52,986 bases of DNA from Candidatus Sulfotelmatobacter sp. (GTDB taxonomy: Bacteria > Acidobacteriota > Terriglobia > Terriglobales > Acidobacteriaceae). Below, in pieces: positions 35,524-43,328 of this stretch. The stretch lies in the NCBI GenBank assembly GCA_025462865.1, contig JAOAPI010000064.1:1-52986 (forward strand), read 5' to 3'. Each line of letters begins with the position of its first letter. The stretch's first letter is position 1. The notes below the pieces were generated by a model. The model was not told the origin of the DNA, searched no databases, and worked only from the letters and a program-made list of their open reading frames with translations. A program made the translations under genes and the position numbers.

Positions 35524-36015
35524 ATGTCGAAGGAAATCGAAGCACGAGGTTACGACGAGGCGTTGAACTGGCTGCGCGAGCACGGTTTCGATGTGACCGA
35601 AGCGCCCGGCACGAACGGCCGTGTGTTCCTCAGAAAATACAACGTGTCAGCAGCCATCCAGAAGACGCCGGAGGACGGCGTCAAGATTTTCGCCTATCCC
35701 GGATACCTGGTCGGCAGCGAGATCTCGAAGCTGGTTAATCGCGGCTATCAGCAATTCCTCAAGAATTCGAAGACTGAAATTCCCGCAACCGCCGACCACC
35801 TCAAAGCGTTGCAGTCGTTCGCAGAAGAGCTGAAAGTAGGACTGGGACTGCCCAGCCTTTACAACGAATCCCTCGGAACGGTAAGCGAGTCTTACCAATA
35901 CGACCGAATTGAGGATCGCGACAAAGCACCAGTCGATCGTCCGAAGCGTCCTTGGGAAGTTGCCGGCAAAGCGGTGGCGAACAAAGCTGTCGCAGCAAAA
36001 AAGGGCCGGGCGTAA
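35524..36015 (+). CDS. hypothetical cytoplasmic protein
   Basis: A 163-residue soluble protein of unknown function. It begins with a helix (EIEARGYDEALNWLREHGF), continues with short strands (RVFLRKYNVSAAI, VKIFAYPGYLVG), and ends in a Lys/Ala-rich tail (AVANKAVAAKKGRA). The folded part (1-130) has even composition typical of an expressed protein. I do not recognise the family. The AAGCGTAGACAGA region before the ATG has no strong ribosome-binding site. It is divergent from cysM across 164 bases. Confidence 0.6.
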   Translation: MSKEIEARGYDEALNWLREHGFDVTEAPGTNGRVFLRKYNVSAAIQKTPEDGVKIFAYPGYLVGSEISKLVNRGYQQFLKNSKTEIPATADHLKALQSFAEELKVGLGLPSLYNESLGTVSESYQYDRIEDRDKAPVDRPKRPWEVAGKAVANKAVAAKKGRA

Positions 36016-36113
36016 TTCTCAAGAGTCGCAGCCGCCTTTTCTCAAATCTTTCCACTTGATTCCGCCTCCGCCGTGCGAAACTGGTGCGCCCGCATAAACG
36101 CCCGGAGGTTTGC

Positions 36114-36593
36114 ATGCGCCAGTCGCTTCTCTACTCTCTGTTTTCCTCCTGCTGTTTGACTGTCGCGCTGCTCACAGCCCAAGCCTTTGCCCAGACCGCA
36201 TCGGGCGAGTACGGCAATGAAGGAAGAGCGATCGAGCGCGTCCTGCACACGCAACAGGATGCCTGGAATCGCCACGATCTGGAAGGCTTCATGACGGGCT
36301 ACTGGAATTCTTCAGAGTTGACTTTCTTCTCCGGCGCGACAGAGCAGCATGGATGGCAGGCGACAATTGAGCGCTATCTCGCTACCTATGGAAGTCCCGG
36401 ACACGAGATGGGAAAGCTGGAATTTTCCGGCCTGCGCATCGAAGTGCTCGGACAGGAGGGGGCCTTTGTGCGCGGTTCGTGGAAGCTAACGATGTCGAAT
36501 GGCAAGACCCCTCATGGCTTGTTCACCTTGGTGTTCCGCAAATTTTCCGACGGATGGAAGATTGTTCACGATCATACTTCGACGGCAGAGTGA
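36114..36593 (+). CDS. secreted NTF2-like (SnoaL/DUF4440) protein
   Basis: A 159-residue protein whose ATG at 36114 is preceded by a perfect GGAGG; an upstream ATG at 36084 lacks one. The signal peptide is about residues 1-27 (LLYSLFSSCCLTVALLTAQAFAQ). The mature part is a single NTF2-like cone (VLHTQQDAWNRHDLEGFMTGYW, GEYGNEGRAIE, and the final FRKFSDGWKIVHDHTS). DUF4440 proteins of this sort are often calcium/calmodulin-kinase-association-like domains without known activity, or small ligand-binding proteins in the periplasm. It is one of three secreted NTF2-like proteins in the window. Confidence 0.85.
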   Translation: MRQSLLYSLFSSCCLTVALLTAQAFAQTASGEYGNEGRAIERVLHTQQDAWNRHDLEGFMTGYWNSSELTFFSGATEQHGWQATIERYLATYGSPGHEMGKLEFSGLRIEVLGQEGAFVRGSWKLTMSNGKTPHGLFTLVFRKFSDGWKIVHDHTSTAE

Positions 36594-36614
36594 TTTGCAT
36601 ATCGCCCGTTGCGG

Positions 36615-37265
36615 CTATACGCCGCGTTTTGGTCGGACTTGCACTCGCGTACCTTCTGGAAGTTTGCCGTTGACCAACTCGACCATCCCGTTTCGAATCA
36701 CACCTTCCAGTTCGGTTTGCGTGGCGCTGGCGTTAAGCGGTGGCCGCGGGGGCGAGTCACCCGTTTCCACCTGAGCGGTGCGCCGTCCCATGCCTTTGTC
36801 CATGGCTTCGTTTGCCAGGCGGTCGGCATCTCGATTCTGTTCGCGTAAAGCATGACCGATGGAGAACCATTGCAGCTGGGCAATTAATTCTTTGGCGCGG
36901 CCATGCAGGTCCTGGAGCGTTGAGTTTTTCACTTTATAGATGCCCTTGATCTGACGGACCAACAATTCCGAATCGCTGATGAGCTTGAGCGCCTTGGGAC
37001 CATTTTGCAGCGCGTATTCGAGCGCCGCGATCAATCCTTGATACTCGGCAAAATTGTTAGTCTGGTGTCCAAGGTACTCGCTGAGATGAGCGATTTTGTG
37101 TCCAGACTGGTCCTGGATGACTACGCCGTAACCCGCAGGGCCAGGGTTGCCGCGCGCCCCGCCATCGCTGTGCGCGATGAGGTAGTGCTCCGGAGGATTC
37201 TCGCGAGGGGACTCTTCGCCGTGTGAAAAAAGAGATTTAGTCGCCGAGCGGCGGGGATAAGGCAT
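36615..37265 (-). CDS. ribonuclease HI family protein with an added C-terminal tail
   Basis: A 216-residue RNase H fold. Catalytic carboxylates are the Asp in HSDGGARGNPGPAGYG (about 33), Glu in NNFAEYQGL (about 72), Asp in KLISDSELLVRQ (about 98) and Asp in REQNRDADRLANEAMD (about 166). The length and the GGARGNPGPAG start resemble the bacterial RNase HI family with reduced basic protrusion. These enzymes cut the RNA strand of RNA-DNA hybrids. About 30 residues precede the fold and about 40 follow it; the tail is unassigned. It converges with the NTF2-like gene with a 21-base gap. Confidence 0.87.
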   Translation of the reverse strand: MPYPRRSATKSLFSHGEESPRENPPEHYLIAHSDGGARGNPGPAGYGVVIQDQSGHKIAHLSEYLGHQTNNFAEYQGLIAALEYALQNGPKALKLISDSELLVRQIKGIYKVKNSTLQDLHGRAKELIAQLQWFSIGHALREQNRDADRLANEAMDKGMGRRTAQVETGDSPPRPPLNASATQTELEGVIRNGMVELVNGKLPEGTRVQVRPKRGV

Positions 37266-37296
37266 GCAATCGAGTTTACAACGACGGCAGCTGAGT

Positions 37297-38052
37297 TCAG
37301 CGCCCCGCAGCTAAACGTGTAGCGAGCCGCGGAGGTAGGTTGGCGGCGAAGATGCGATCCTGCGCCGCTTTCAAGTTGTATGGCGCGCGCTGAAAATGGA
37401 CGATGCGGGCTTCGGTATCGAACAGGGCGTACGCCGCACGCCAGTCACCATCGCGCGGCTGTCCGACCGAGCCGGGATTGATCAGGTAACGCGTGTCCGG
37501 CTTAAGTTGCAGCGAGATCGACTCGGCTTGTCCCACCGTTCGGTACTCGGGGCGGAAGCCATCGGGACTATTTCCGTTGGCGAAGAACCCTCCCTGCAGA
37601 TGGGTGTGGCCAAAGAAAGTCAGCGGAGTGCTCAGCGCCAGTAGCGGCACCAGGGCATCGCCAATTGAAACAATGTACGCATCTTCATCCTCTGGCGAGC
37701 CGTGCACGAGTTGCGTCTGAGGACTTCCTTCCAACGAAAGCGGACCATGCGGGAGCGACTTCAGCCAATCGTGATTCTCGGGAGTGAGCTGATCCCGTGT
37801 CCACATTGCGGCCGCGGCGGCCATCGGATTGAAATCCTCCATGTCCAGCAGGCCGGTCGCAGCCTTGTCATGATTGCCGCGTACAAAAATGTTTCCTAGG
37901 CTGCGCGAGCGATCCACTACTTCATTAGGCGAAGCTCCATAGCCCACAACGTCCCCGAGATTAACCACGGAATCGAATGACGGGGCAGCCGCCAGGCATG
38001 CCTCCAGCGCTTCGAGATTGGCGTGAATGTCGCTAAGAAGCAGTATGTGCAA
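37297..38052 (-). CDS. metallophosphoesterase of the YfcE/calcineurin-like family
   Basis: A 251-residue two-metal phosphoesterase. Metal-binding motifs in order are SDIHANLEAL (Asp7, His9), NLGDVVGYG (Asp34), RGNHDKA (Asn-His), VHGSPED and FGHTHLQGGF, followed by the typical INPGSVGQPRDGD. Relatives split phosphodiesters such as cyclic nucleotides or act on diadenosine tetraphosphate. Which substrate it uses cannot be said. The ATG lies at the end of the reading frame with no strong ribosome-binding site. It lies just upstream of the RNase HI gene on the same strand, 31 bases apart, so the two may share a transcript. Confidence 0.88.
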   Translation of the reverse strand: MHILLLSDIHANLEALEACLAAAPSFDSVVNLGDVVGYGASPNEVVDRSRSLGNIFVRGNHDKAATGLLDMEDFNPMAAAAAMWTRDQLTPENHDWLKSLPHGPLSLEGSPQTQLVHGSPEDEDAYIVSIGDALVPLLALSTPLTFFGHTHLQGGFFANGNSPDGFRPEYRTVGQAESISLQLKPDTRYLINPGSVGQPRDGDWRAAYALFDTEARIVHFQRAPYNLKAAQDRIFAANLPPRLATRLAAGR

Positions 38053-38107
38053 TGAACACCAGACGGATGGCGATTATAGAACGAGCCCGAACATAGCGGC
38101 TACACAG

Positions 38108-39172
38108 TCAGTTTATTCCCGGCTGCTTCACATTGCCCTTCGGAGTATCGATTACCGGAGCATTCACCACGGGACACCGGGCCCAGTGCCCGCGTCCGAC
38201 CTCGATCAGCGGGGGAACTGCACGCGCGCACTCCGGCACCCTCAATCCGCATCGTGGCTCAAAGGCGCATCCCGGTGGCATCGCATGTAAAGGCGGCACC
38301 GTTCCTTCTATCGTTCCCAGCGGACGCCCACGCTCGGTCTTCAAATTTGGCACCGCTCGCAACAACCCGCGTGTATAGGGATGCGCGGGAGCCCGAAAGA
38401 TTTCGTGTCTGTCGCCGAGTTCAACCAGGTTCCCCGCATACATTACCGCCACCCGGTCGGCTACTTGCGAGACTACGGCGAGATCATGCGAAATGAAAAG
38501 CATGGCCAATCCGAACTTGGCGCGCAGTTCGGCCAGTAGCTCGAGGATCTGCGCCTGAATGGTCACATCGAGCGCAGTCGTAGGTTCATCGGCGATGAGC
38601 AGTTGCGGCCGATTCACGATCGCCATGGCGATCATAACGCGCTGTCGCATGCCGCCGGAAAGTTGATGAGGATAATCGCGCGCCCGACGATCGGAATCGG
38701 GGATTGCGACATCCGTCATTGCCTGAACCGCCAACTGTGCAGCTTTGCTTTTGGAATGCGATCCGTGAGCCAGTACCGCCTCGGCAATTTGATCTCCTAC
38801 CCGCATCACCGGATTGAGCGCAGTCATGGGCTCCTGAAAGATCATGGCAATACGCGATCCGCGCAATTCGCGCATAGAGTCGGCGGAAACCGCGGCGAGA
38901 TCGCGAGCCGAGCCGTTCTCCCCAAAGAATATCTCGCCCGAAACCCTCGCCTGCGGCGGAAGCAGCCGCATGATCGCCAAAGAGGTGATCGACTTGCCGG
39001 AACCAGATTCGCCCACAAGTCCCAGAACTTCGCCGGCAGCGACGGAGAAGCTGAGGTCGCGTACGGCGGGAAGTGTCCGTGTGGGCAAAGCCACGCCCGT
39101 CTGTCCGGCCGTGTGCAGGGCGGCAGTGGGGAACGCAATGTTCAAATTGCGGACATCGAGAAGCGGAGACAC
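38108..39172 (-). CDS. oligopeptide/dipeptide ABC transporter ATP-binding protein (DppD/OppD type), orphan
   Basis: A 354-residue nucleotide-binding subunit. Walker A is GESGSGKS, the signature LSGGMRQR and Walker [15 protein letters not shown]. The C-terminal oligo_HPY extension ([23 protein letters not shown]) identifies it as a peptide/nickel importer ATPase of the DppD type. DppD works with DppB, DppC, DppF and a binding protein; none is present here. An insert of about 15 residues ([15 protein letters not shown], near 20-34) lies before Walker A. It may serve a permease encoded elsewhere. Confidence 0.9.
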   Translation of the reverse strand: MSPLLDVRNLNIAFPTAALHTAGQTGVALPTRTLPAVRDLSFSVAAGEVLGLVGESGSGKSITSLAIMRLLPPQARVSGEIFFGENGSARDLAAVSADSMRELRGSRIAMIFQEPMTALNPVMRVGDQIAEAVLAHGSHSKSKAAQLAVQAMTDVAIPDSDRRARDYPHQLSGGMRQRVMIAMAIVNRPQLLIADEPTTALDVTIQAQILELLAELRAKFGLAMLFISHDLAVVSQVADRVAVMYAGNLVELGDRHEIFRAPAHPYTRGLLRAVPNLKTERGRPLGTIEGTVPPLHAMPPGCAFEPRCGLRVPECARAVPPLIEVGRGHWARCPVVNAPVIDTPKGNVKQPGIN

Positions 39173-39287
39173 GATGTCATGTTAGCAGCGTTCCAGCGGG
39201 TCTTAGGGGCTAGGTCGTAGATATAGAACTTCAGATGCCGCCGCGCGTTGATACAAAGAACTTACGGTCCACGCTGAGACATAAGAC

Positions 39288-40136
39288 CTACTGTCCCAAA
39301 ATCAGCGGCAGCCCGTTTTTGCTGTTTCCGATGACAACGACTTTTGAGTTAGGGCTCTTCGCCAGATTCTCCGTAGCTTCGATGCCCTTCCATTCCAACA
39401 GCGATGGTGTGATGCCCTGCGCCACAATCTGTTGGAAGTCGCGTACTCCGGCGGCTTCGATGCGCTTGCGCTGAGCTTCCTGAGTTTCTTTCTGCAGACG
39501 GAAATTCATGGCCAGCGATTCCTGTTCGGCCTGCTGCTTGGCCTCGATGGCGGACTTAAGCGTGGTCGGTAGTTGAATGTCGCGCAACAAGACATTTTCA
39601 ACTGTCAGCCCTCGCTGATTAAGTTGTGTACTCACTTGATCGAAAATCTGTTTCGCAACCATCTCGCGCTCGCCGGTGTACAGAGCGTTCGCGGTATGGG
39701 AGGCAGTGGCTTCGCGAATGGCGGAGCGCAGCGTGGGCTCGACGACGACGGTTTCGTAATCAGCCCCGATCTTCTGGAACACGTCTGCGGCGCGGTCCGG
39801 ATTGAGATGGTAGATGAGCGACGTATCGAGGCTCATCATCAGACCTTCGCTGGAAGGTACGCTGGCGGATTCCTTCAGGGTCTGGGTCTGAACGGAAAGT
39901 TCGTTATTGGTTTTCAACGGATTAATGAGATGGATACCCTCGCCCAGAGTCTCGCCCGTCTGCACTTTGCCGAAAAGCGTCAGCACGCCAACCCGTCCGG
40001 TGCCCACCCTGGTGACGGAACTGAACAGCAAAATCACCACCAGAAATGCGGCTACGCCCAGCCCGATCAGGCGCAGCATTCCGGCTCCGCCGCCACCATC
40101 AATAATCCTGCCTCGCGCCGGATCAAAAATTGTCAT
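39288..40136 (-). CDS. prohibitin/stomatin (SPFH) family membrane protein
   Basis: A 282-residue protein with one N-terminal membrane helix (about 20-42: GMLRLIGLGVAAFLVVILLFSSV) and an SPFH domain (45-210: TGRVGVLTLFGKVQTGETLGEGIHLI). A long charged coiled-coil follows (AKQQAEQESLAMNFRLQKETQEAQRKRIEA) and then a short conserved tail. Prohibitin-like proteins form large ring scaffolds that organise the membrane and restrain FtsH-type proteases. The gene stands alone; no FtsH or NfeD partner is adjacent. Confidence 0.9.
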   Translation of the reverse strand: MTIFDPARGRIIDGGGGAGMLRLIGLGVAAFLVVILLFSSVTRVGTGRVGVLTLFGKVQTGETLGEGIHLINPLKTNNELSVQTQTLKESASVPSSEGLMMSLDTSLIYHLNPDRAADVFQKIGADYETVVVEPTLRSAIREATASHTANALYTGEREMVAKQIFDQVSTQLNQRGLTVENVLLRDIQLPTTLKSAIEAKQQAEQESLAMNFRLQKETQEAQRKRIEAAGVRDFQQIVAQGITPSLLEWKGIEATENLAKSPNSKVVVIGNSKNGLPLILGQ

Positions 40137-40258
40137 CGTAGTTGTCCCCCGGCTGATTCTAGGACGAAGCGGCCGCCGCCGTAAGTAACTCCTCTGGAAC
40201 CAAGTCTCAGCGCCCCTGAATCTTCACATTCTGCCAAAGCATCTCTATGCTTATACCT

Positions 40259-40537
40259 ATGAGCAAGATTCACATTCCTACGCCACTGCGACAATATGTG
40301 GACAAGCAATCAACCGTCGACGTGAAAGCTGCCACGGTGGGCGAAGCCATTACCGCCCTCGTCGCGCAGCATCCCGAACTGCATCGCCATCTTTATACGG
40401 AGGAAGGAAAGTTACGCGCTTTCGTCAACCTGTATCTCAATGACGAGGATATCCGCTACTTGCAGAAAGAGGCTACCGCGGTAAAGGAAGGTGATAACAT
40501 TTCCATTGTGCCTTCTATCGCCGGCGGGGCCGCCTGA
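40259..40537 (+). CDS. ubiquitin-like sulfur carrier (CysO/MoaD/ThiS family) with GG-Ala-Ala end
   Basis: A 92-residue beta-grasp protein starting at the ATG at 40259, since relatives begin close to KIHIPTPLRQY; a start at 40247 would add four residues. Landmarks are TVGEAITALVAQHPEL, VNLYLNDEDIRYLQ and KEGDNISIVPSIAGGAA. The carrier glycines (GG) are not terminal but followed by Ala-Ala. In this family the terminal Gly is adenylated and turned into a thiocarboxylate by a MoeB/MoeZ protein. Here that would require removal of the two extra residues, the reaction known for JAMM proteases on QbsE-type carriers. It is 131 bases upstream of a MoeZ-like gene. Confidence 0.9.
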   Translation: MSKIHIPTPLRQYVDKQSTVDVKAATVGEAITALVAQHPELHRHLYTEEGKLRAFVNLYLNDEDIRYLQKEATAVKEGDNISIVPSIAGGAA

Positions 40538-40668
40538 GGCGGATCTGCCGTCGTTTGGGTCTAAGGATCAAGAATTGAAACCTCGCTTCACAAGCCGCTG
40601 TTGTTGCAATCTCTGCTGTTAGTTGCTTGGATCCCGATAGCGCAATCTGCAAAATTTAAAAGGATTTT

Positions 40669-41835
40669 ATGGCTACGATCACCACCGAACTTCCCGTCAC
40701 CTTAAGCAAAGACGAAATCCTGCGTTACTCACGCCACCTGATCATGCCCGAGGTCGGTATGGAGGGGCAGCAGAAGCTGAAGGCTGCGCGCGTACTGTGC
40801 ATCGGCACGGGAGGCTTGGGATCTCCGCTGGCTTTATATCTTGGAGCTGCCGGCGTGGGCACGCTCGGCCTGGTCGACTTCGACGTGGTCGATTACACCA
40901 ACCTGCAGCGGCAGATCATTCACTCCACCGCCGACGTCGGCCGAAAGAAACTGGATTCCGCCGCCGATAAGCTGACCGCGATCAATCCTTTCTTGAACAT
41001 TCGCAAGTTCGACACTCGCCTGAGCAGCGAGAACGCGCTTGAGATTTTTCGCGACTTCGACATCATTGCGGACGGCACCGATAACTTTCCCACTCGATAT
41101 CTGGTGAATGACGCTTGCGTGCTCACGGGCAAACCCAACGTTTATGGCTCGATCTTTCGCTTTGAGGGCCAGGCCAGCGTCTTCGCAACGAAAGATGGCC
41201 CGTGCTACCGCTGCCTGTATCCGGAGCCGCCGCCGCCCGGGCTGGTACCTTCCTGCGCCGAAGGCGGAGTGCTCGGCATTTTGCCGGGTCTTGTCGGCGT
41301 GATGCAGGCGACGGAGGTTATCAAATTAATTCTTGGGGCGGGCGAACCGCTTATCGGACGGCTGCTTCTGATCGACGCGCTGGGCATGAAGTTCCGCGAA
41401 CTCAAGCTGCGCAAAAATCCTGATTGCCCGGTCTGTGGCACGCATCCCACGGTAACCAGCCTGATAGACTACAACCAATTCTGCGGCATTCGCGGGGAGG
41501 AAAAACCGGTGGAAGCAGGCATTCCCGAAATTCAAGTCGAAGAGTTGAAGCGTCGTTTGGATGCGAAAGAAGATCTTTACGTCCTCGACGTACGCGAGCC
41601 CCACGAATACCAGATCTGCAACATCGGCGGACATCTGATTCCACTGAACGATCTGCCGAAGCGCGTGAACGAACTCGACTCCAGCCGCGAAATCGTCGTC
41701 CACTGCAAAATGGGTGGACGCAGCGCGAAAGCCGTTGCCTTCCTGCAGCAGTCTGGGTTTAAGAAGGTGCACAACCTTACCGGCGGAATCAATGCCTGGG
41801 CCGAGCGCGTGGATCCCAAGGTTCCGAAGTACTAA
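40669..41835 (+). CDS. moeZ: adenylyltransferase-sulfurtransferase (MoeB + rhodanese, MoeZ-like)
   Basis: A 388-residue fusion. The E1-like domain (10-270) binds ATP through GTGGLGSP (46-53) and DNFPTRYL. Its zinc ligands are Cys179/Cys182 (PCYRCLYPE) and Cys253/Cys256 (PDCPVCGTHP). The rhodanese domain (285-385) has the persulfide Cys346 in VVHCKMGGRSAKAV. It adenylates a carrier's terminal Gly and passes sulfur to it as a thiocarboxylate. In Mycobacterium MoeZ serves CysO and MoaD; the carrier encoded just upstream is the obvious client here. There is a clear in-frame ATG at 40669, preceded by AAGGA. Confidence 0.93.
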   Translation: MATITTELPVTLSKDEILRYSRHLIMPEVGMEGQQKLKAARVLCIGTGGLGSPLALYLGAAGVGTLGLVDFDVVDYTNLQRQIIHSTADVGRKKLDSAADKLTAINPFLNIRKFDTRLSSENALEIFRDFDIIADGTDNFPTRYLVNDACVLTGKPNVYGSIFRFEGQASVFATKDGPCYRCLYPEPPPPGLVPSCAEGGVLGILPGLVGVMQATEVIKLILGAGEPLIGRLLLIDALGMKFRELKLRKNPDCPVCGTHPTVTSLIDYNQFCGIRGEEKPVEAGIPEIQVEELKRRLDAKEDLYVLDVREPHEYQICNIGGHLIPLNDLPKRVNELDSSREIVVHCKMGGRSAKAVAFLQQSGFKKVHNLTGGINAWAERVDPKVPKY

Positions 41836-42008
41836 AGGAATTGCTAGGGGCTACGGCGAATTGGGATGCACGGTCTGAGGGTACGCCTGGGGGCGTGCGA
41901 TGCTAGTCTCTACGTCCGAGAGATTGACCGATAGTCACATCCGTCAAGACGAAAAGCCGCCCGAAGCCCGATTCGGGATGAAATTTCGAGTATTCGCTCG
42001 GTGATCAC

Positions 42009-42037
42009 TTGACAGGGTCGCGCCGCGACCCCACAAT
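42009..42037 (+). promoter_or_regulatory. consensus promoter with a palindromic spacer
   Basis: TTGACA (42009-42014), a 17-base spacer, and CACAAT (42032-42037). The spacer is a perfect inverted repeat, GGGTCGC-GCC-GCGACCC, filling all 17 bases. A site of that kind is well placed to be an operator or to change DNA shape between the two promoter boxes. Confidence 0.55.
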
Positions 42038-42140
42038 CCCTTCGCGCCGCCTTTCGCGAAAGTAATTGTTCTTCCCTCCGAGAAGGGCCGTGCCAGGCCC
42101 CGTAACTATCCAAACAGAATACGAGTCTTCACAGGACGGG

Positions 42141-42163
42141 TGTGACTGCTTACCGCAGTCGCA
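42141..42163 (+). promoter_or_regulatory. leader hairpin near the start of the secreted-protein gene
   Basis: TGTGACTGC (42141-42149) pairs with GCAGTCGCA (42155-42163) over nine positions with one G-T wobble, around a TTACC loop. It ends 28 bases before the ATG at 42191 and just before its GGAGG. It could stabilise the leader or time translation. Confidence 0.35.
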
Positions 42164-42190
42164 TTCTTGCCCTGCCGACTCTGGAGGCGT

Positions 42191-42658
42191 ATGAAGAAAC
42201 TGATCGTGGTTGTACTATGCTTTGCGATTCCGCTTACGGTTCTCGCCAGTGACAACGGTTACAAGGTTACCTATGACGGAGGATCGATCTCCGATACCAA
42301 GGCGGGAACTGGTATGAAGTTGTTTATTGAGTCGAACCAAGTTCGACTCGTAAGAGATAAAGGCGACGTGATAACAATACCCTCGGCGGCTGTTACCGAG
42401 ATCAGCTATGGCCAAGATGTCCATCGAAGGGTGGGCGCGGCGATCGGCCTTGCTGTGGTCTCGCTCGGAATCGGAGCACTTATGGCTCTCACCAAATCGA
42501 AGAAGCACTTCGTCGGATTGACATGGGTCGACGGCGACAAAAAAGGCGGCTTTGCAATGCAATGCGATAAGAACGATTACCGAGGAGTGTTGGCAGGACT
42601 CGAAGGCGTTACGGGCAAGAAGGCCGTAAATTCAGATGCCATGACAGTGAAGAACTAG
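42191..42658 (+). CDS. secreted protein of unknown function
   Basis: A 155-residue protein starting at the ATG at 42191, preceded by GGAGG; an in-frame ATG at 42167 is weaker. The signal peptide is about residues 1-19 (KKLIVVVLCFAIPLTVLAS). A possible second hydrophobic segment lies at about 92-108 (VGAAIGLAVVSLGIGALMAL), so it may be membrane bound. The first half contains a small beta-domain (GYKVTYDGGSISDTKAGTGMKLFIE, then IPSAAVTEISYGQDVHRR). I know no named family. A bidirectional terminator follows the stop. Confidence 0.7.
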   Translation: MKKLIVVVLCFAIPLTVLASDNGYKVTYDGGSISDTKAGTGMKLFIESNQVRLVRDKGDVITIPSAAVTEISYGQDVHRRVGAAIGLAVVSLGIGALMALTKSKKHFVGLTWVDGDKKGGFAMQCDKNDYRGVLAGLEGVTGKKAVNSDAMTVKN

Positions 42659-42670
42659 GTATCAAGAAAA

Positions 42671-42702
42671 AGGGAGCACGATTCTGTGCTCCCTGTAATT
42701 TT
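42671..42702. terminator. bidirectional terminator between convergent genes
   Basis: AGGGAGCAC (42671-42679) pairs perfectly with GTGCTCCCT (42686-42694). On the plus strand it is followed by GTAATTTTT; on the minus strand by TTTTTCTTG. It should stop transcripts of both the gene ending at 42658 and the one ending at 42716. Confidence 0.8.
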
Positions 42703-42715
42703 TCCTTTGCTCCAG

Positions 42716-43102
42716 TTACTTGCTCGACCCGGCCTGCATTCCTTCGCTGGCCTCATTCAACTCTAGCGCGAATTTCTTCCCGTGGAAGCGAAGACCGGCC
42801 AGGGAGTTCGGTCCGCTGTCATTTTTTCGAGTTACCGCAGCATCGTTGTCGGCTGGACTCTGCAGGTCCACCAGGTGCGCGGGCACCTTCGCAAGCACGT
42901 TTTTGCCCTGCATGATGCTTAGTTCAACGTTGGGACCGCTGCCTTCCCACTGAACTCTGTAGTCCCCCGCCTTCAGCTTTGTTCCGTTAACCAGAGTGGG
43001 ATTGTTTAGTTGCAAACTGGCTTTCGTTGCCGCCAGAGCGCTTGATGCCAATAACAACGCCAAGCCCATCACCAGACTTTTTGATACTGTCGCGAACTTC
43101 AT
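42716..43102 (-). CDS. small secreted protein of unknown function
   Basis: A 128-residue protein with a signal peptide (1-24, KFATVSKSLVMGLALLLASSALA). The mature part begins with KASLQLNNPTLVNGTKLKAGDYRVQWEGSG, a pattern common in secreted acidobacterial proteins whose beta-sandwich resembles a carboxypeptidase-regulatory-like or adhesin domain. Two internal features are ELSIMQGKNVLAKVPAHLVDL and GLRFHGKKFALELNEA. No catalytic residues are evident. AGGAGC lies nine bases before the ATG. Upstream on the plus strand is a candidate structured RNA. Confidence 0.7.
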   Translation of the reverse strand: MKFATVSKSLVMGLALLLASSALAATKASLQLNNPTLVNGTKLKAGDYRVQWEGSGPNVELSIMQGKNVLAKVPAHLVDLQSPADNDAAVTRKNDSGPNSLAGLRFHGKKFALELNEASEGMQAGSSK

Positions 43103-43183
43103 AGCTGCTCCTTAAGTTGTTCCCCGAATCATGTCGGCGGAACGGTTGGGGCGGCCCGGTTCACGACTTGCGCGAGAAAACCT

Positions 43184-43211
43184 TTGTGTTTTGCCGCGAA
43201 TCGCCTACAAT
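43184..43211 (+). promoter_or_regulatory. promoter candidate for the structured RNA
   Basis: TTGTGT (43184-43189), a 16-base spacer and TACAAT (43206-43211). Transcription would start near 43218, exactly where the folded structure begins. No reading frame follows in the same direction within reasonable distance. Confidence 0.55.
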
Positions 43212-43217
43212 GCAACC

Positions 43218-43328
43218 GCCGGGGTTCAGCCGAGAGGCCGAAAGGCTAGTCGTGCTGTGAGCGGGGGTCTTCTCACCTGGGCCGCCAAACCGAAAGTGAG
43301 AGAATCCCCGAAACCCCGCAAATTTTTT
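43218..43328 (+). ncRNA. candidate small structured RNA (three-way junction with U tract)
   Basis: Pairing worked out by hand. P1 is CGGGGTT (43220-43226) with AACCCCG (43312-43318). P2 is CAGCCGA (43227-43233) with TCGTGCTG (43250-43257, one bulged T), an internal loop, then GGCC-GAAA-GGCT (43236-43247). P3 is 14 positions, 43263-43276 with 43296-43309, having one mismatch and two wobbles. The three helices meet at a junction and P1 is followed by CAAA and six T. GTGAG (43257-43261) competes with GTGAG (43296-43300) for CTCAC (43272-43276), so two folds are possible. It is not SRP, tmRNA, RNase P or 6S by motif. It might be a riboswitch-like or free-standing regulatory RNA. Confidence 0.5.

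Larger units (their letters stand above)
41836..42190. other. 355-base leader/promoter region
   Basis: No gene is seen. It holds a strong promoter candidate (42009-42037) and, in the leader, the hairpins GGGCC/GGCCC (about 42087-42102) and 42141-42163. The short palindrome TTTCGCGAAA occurs at 42053-42062. All point to the secreted protein that starts at 42191, whose leader would be about 147 bases. Confidence 0.5.

Noticed and set aside
41910..42113. Minus-strand reading frame of 67 codons
   Set aside because: It lies antisense to the promoter and leader of the 42191 gene and has no start signal or protein-like composition.
43218..43328. ZTP, c-di-GMP or hammerhead-type identity for the candidate RNA
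   Set aside because: CCGCCTGGGC, the GEMM core and the CUGANGA core are not present in the right order; only loose similarity to short pieces is seen.
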